A stretch of DNA of 6,237 nt from an uncultured Anaerolineaceae bacterium (GTDB lineage Bacteria; Chloroflexota; Anaerolineae; Anaerolineales; Anaerolineaceae), in NCBI GenBank assembly GCA_937920255.1, contig CALDSL010000013.1:1-6237 (forward strand). The letters are read 5' to 3'. The position numbers were made by a program, and so were the translations under genes. Position 1 is the first letter of the stretch. Every line of letters starts with the position of its first letter. The notes beneath the pieces were generated by a model. That model searched no databases. It was given only the letters and a program-made list of their open reading frames with translations, and was not told where the DNA came from. Of the stretch, positions 5,453 to 6,237 are shown one piece after another.

Positions 5453-5947
5453 ATGAAGAAGTTTTTCAAAATACTGTTTGTTGTCCTGATGGTGGGTTTT
5501 TTGGCAGGGCTTTTCTTTCCGCAGGTTGTTCAGGCCTATTGGACTGCGAAAAAATACTTTGCCGAAGGAACGGGCAGCGGCACGAAGTATCATGGGAACG
5601 GTTATAATGGACATGGTTACTACTACTTCCAGTATGGAGGTTCGCGTACTTACTCCTCGCTGACCTGGGGCCAAGATTCTACGGACATTGATACGACGTT
5701 TAACTGGCAAGCCTTCATTCCATCCAGCAATACGGGAACAGGGAAAGCCTATGTGCGTTATGAAGGACAGGTGAGTACCAACGGAATCAACCAGGCCATG
5801 TACAGTGGATGGGTAATCGTTTTGAGCGATAGACCCACGAATTACAGCACCCTTTACATGGGCAATAGTTGTGTATCTGGTCAGACTTGTAATAATCTCG
5901 AAGTGGAGTGGGATGATGTAAATGTTTGCTTCTGGTACGGCACTTAG
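5453..5947 (+). CDS. Small secreted aromatic-rich protein, possibly golvesin-like beta-sandwich
   Basis: The 164-residue precursor has a clear signal peptide: MKKFFK, a hydrophobic core to about residue 22, and a probable cut after VVQA (residue 28). That leaves about 136 mature residues. The mature start is rich in Tyr, Gly and His (residues 36-62, including GYYYFQYGG). The pattern W85-QAFIPSS, AYVRYEG (99-105), YSGWVIVLS (117-125) and EVEWDDVNVCF (150-160) resembles golvesin C-terminal-like carbohydrate-binding-type sandwiches, judged by eye. Cysteines at 140, 146 and 159 could form one disulfide. The start is set by AAAGGAGGG 8 nt upstream. It overlaps nothing and follows the RseB/LolA-like gene by 2 nt, so it is almost surely co-transcribed. 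The upstream partner could assist its export or sense it (inference). It is clearly a real gene; the function is unknown. Confidence 0.82.
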   Translation: MKKFFKILFVVLMVGFLAGLFFPQVVQAYWTAKKYFAEGTGSGTKYHGNGYNGHGYYYFQYGGSRTYSSLTWGQDSTDIDTTFNWQAFIPSSNTGTGKAYVRYEGQVSTNGINQAMYSGWVIVLSDRPTNYSTLYMGNSCVSGQTCNNLEVEWDDVNVCFWYGT

Positions 5948-5976
5948 ATTAATGAATTTGAAGAGCAGTTTCCATC

Positions 5977-6000
5977 CGGCACTGGTTTCGGCACTGGTTT
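5977..6000 (+). repeat. Tandem duplication of a 12-bp unit
   Basis: CGGCACTGGTTT occurs twice head to tail (5977-5988 and 5989-6000), about 30 bp after the stop of the secreted-protein gene. It is probably a small slippage duplication. No terminator with a T-run is visible between this gene and the window end. Confidence 0.85.
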
Positions 6001-6100
6001 AAGGAAAAACGGATTTTTGCAGAGACCTAACAAGACTCACCAGACTTGATAAATGAAAAACCGGTCGCACTTTGTGGGCCACGCAAAAAGGTTTCACCGC

Positions 6101-6126
6101 GCACCGTCCCGGTGTTCCTTCGGGAA
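6101..6126. repeat. Two adjacent small hairpins, one with a UUCG tetraloop
   Basis: CACCG (6102-6106) pairs with CGGTG (6110-6114) around loop TCC. Directly after, TTCC (6115-6118) pairs with GGAA (6123-6126) around TTCG, a stable tetraloop closed by C-G. Both lie inside the repeat-like 3' region and have no T-run, so they are not called terminators. Confidence 0.5.
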
Positions 6127-6138
6127 AGAAGCAAAGAG

Positions 6139-6189
6139 CGCGAAGGAAACGCGAAGAAAATTTTAAAACGTTTTCTTCGCGTACTTCGC
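6139..6189. repeat. GCGAAG/CTTCGC repeat cluster with 11-bp inverted repeat
   Basis: CGCGAAGAAAA (6150-6160) and TTTTCTTCGCG (6171-6181) are a perfect 11-bp inverted repeat around a 10-nt A+T-rich centre. A second GCGAAG lies 11 bp further left (6140-6145) and a second CTTCGC at 6184-6189, giving two units in each orientation. Together with the upstream TTTCACCGC (6092-6100) it resembles a family of dispersed GCGAAG-type intergenic repeats I recall from Chloroflexota and other environmental genomes. Apart from repeats and hairpins I see nothing in 5948-6237. Confidence 0.65.
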
Positions 6190-6237
6190 ACCTGTTGATT
6201 CTCATAAAGTCGTAGCACTAGAGTCTCAAAAAATCAT

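Noticed and set aside
5999..6218. Two overlapping minus-strand frames of 68 and 63 codons
   Set aside because: They are made of the hairpins and GCGAAG repeats, lack a clear ribosome binding site, and their translations are repeat-derived.

Overview
The window looks like a stretch of a Chloroflexota chromosome, most likely class Anaerolineae. This rests on the primary sigma factor and primase proteins, whose sequence details (an extra segment in sigma region 3, a CFGEC zinc-knuckle in the primase) match what I recall of that phylum. No database search was possible.

Layout. Bases 1-405 are non-coding and rich in palindromes: a perfect 17-bp hairpin at 94-130, a 182-bp nested inverted-repeat element at 169-350, and the rho-independent terminator of the sigma factor gene at 367-400. 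Bases 406-3976, read on the minus strand, hold two core genes in transcription order: dnaG (primase, 3976 to 2066), then rpoD/sigA (primary sigma factor, 2043 to 406). They are 22 nt apart, as in the classical macromolecular-synthesis operon, but no rpsU is present upstream. A good minus-strand promoter lies 42 nt upstream of the dnaG start. A second, extended -10 promoter at the dnaG-rpoD junction would start the rpoD mRNA at its own ATG (leaderless). The sigma factor has intact region 2.4 and 4.2 motifs, which fits the TTGACA/TATAAT-type promoters seen here.

Bases 3977-4514 are an A+T-richer divergent intergenic region. It carries the dnaG promoter (minus strand), a near-consensus plus-strand promoter inside a 7-bp dyad (4149-4182), a 12-bp direct repeat flanking that promoter, and a probable minus-strand gene remnant (4310-4474) with a weak terminator just beyond its stop.

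Bases 4515-5947, plus strand, hold two tightly coupled genes for exported proteins. The first is a 311-residue membrane-anchored or secreted protein with a C-terminal part resembling the LolA/RseB (MucB) fold. The second is a 164-residue secreted, aromatic-rich small protein that may carry a golvesin-like beta-sandwich. They probably form one operon driven by the plus-strand promoter through a leader of about 326 nt. Base composition and translation signals differ from the dnaG-rpoD side, so this looks like an accessory surface module next to a core operon.

Bases 5948-6237 contain no supported gene. They hold a 12-bp tandem duplication, two small hairpins and a cluster of GCGAAG/CTTCGC units around a perfect 11-bp inverted repeat, which looks like a dispersed intergenic repeat. 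The less ordinary parts of the window are the two-gene exported module with its operator-like promoter, the possibly leaderless rpoD, and the palindromic elements; none proves a new system from sequence alone.
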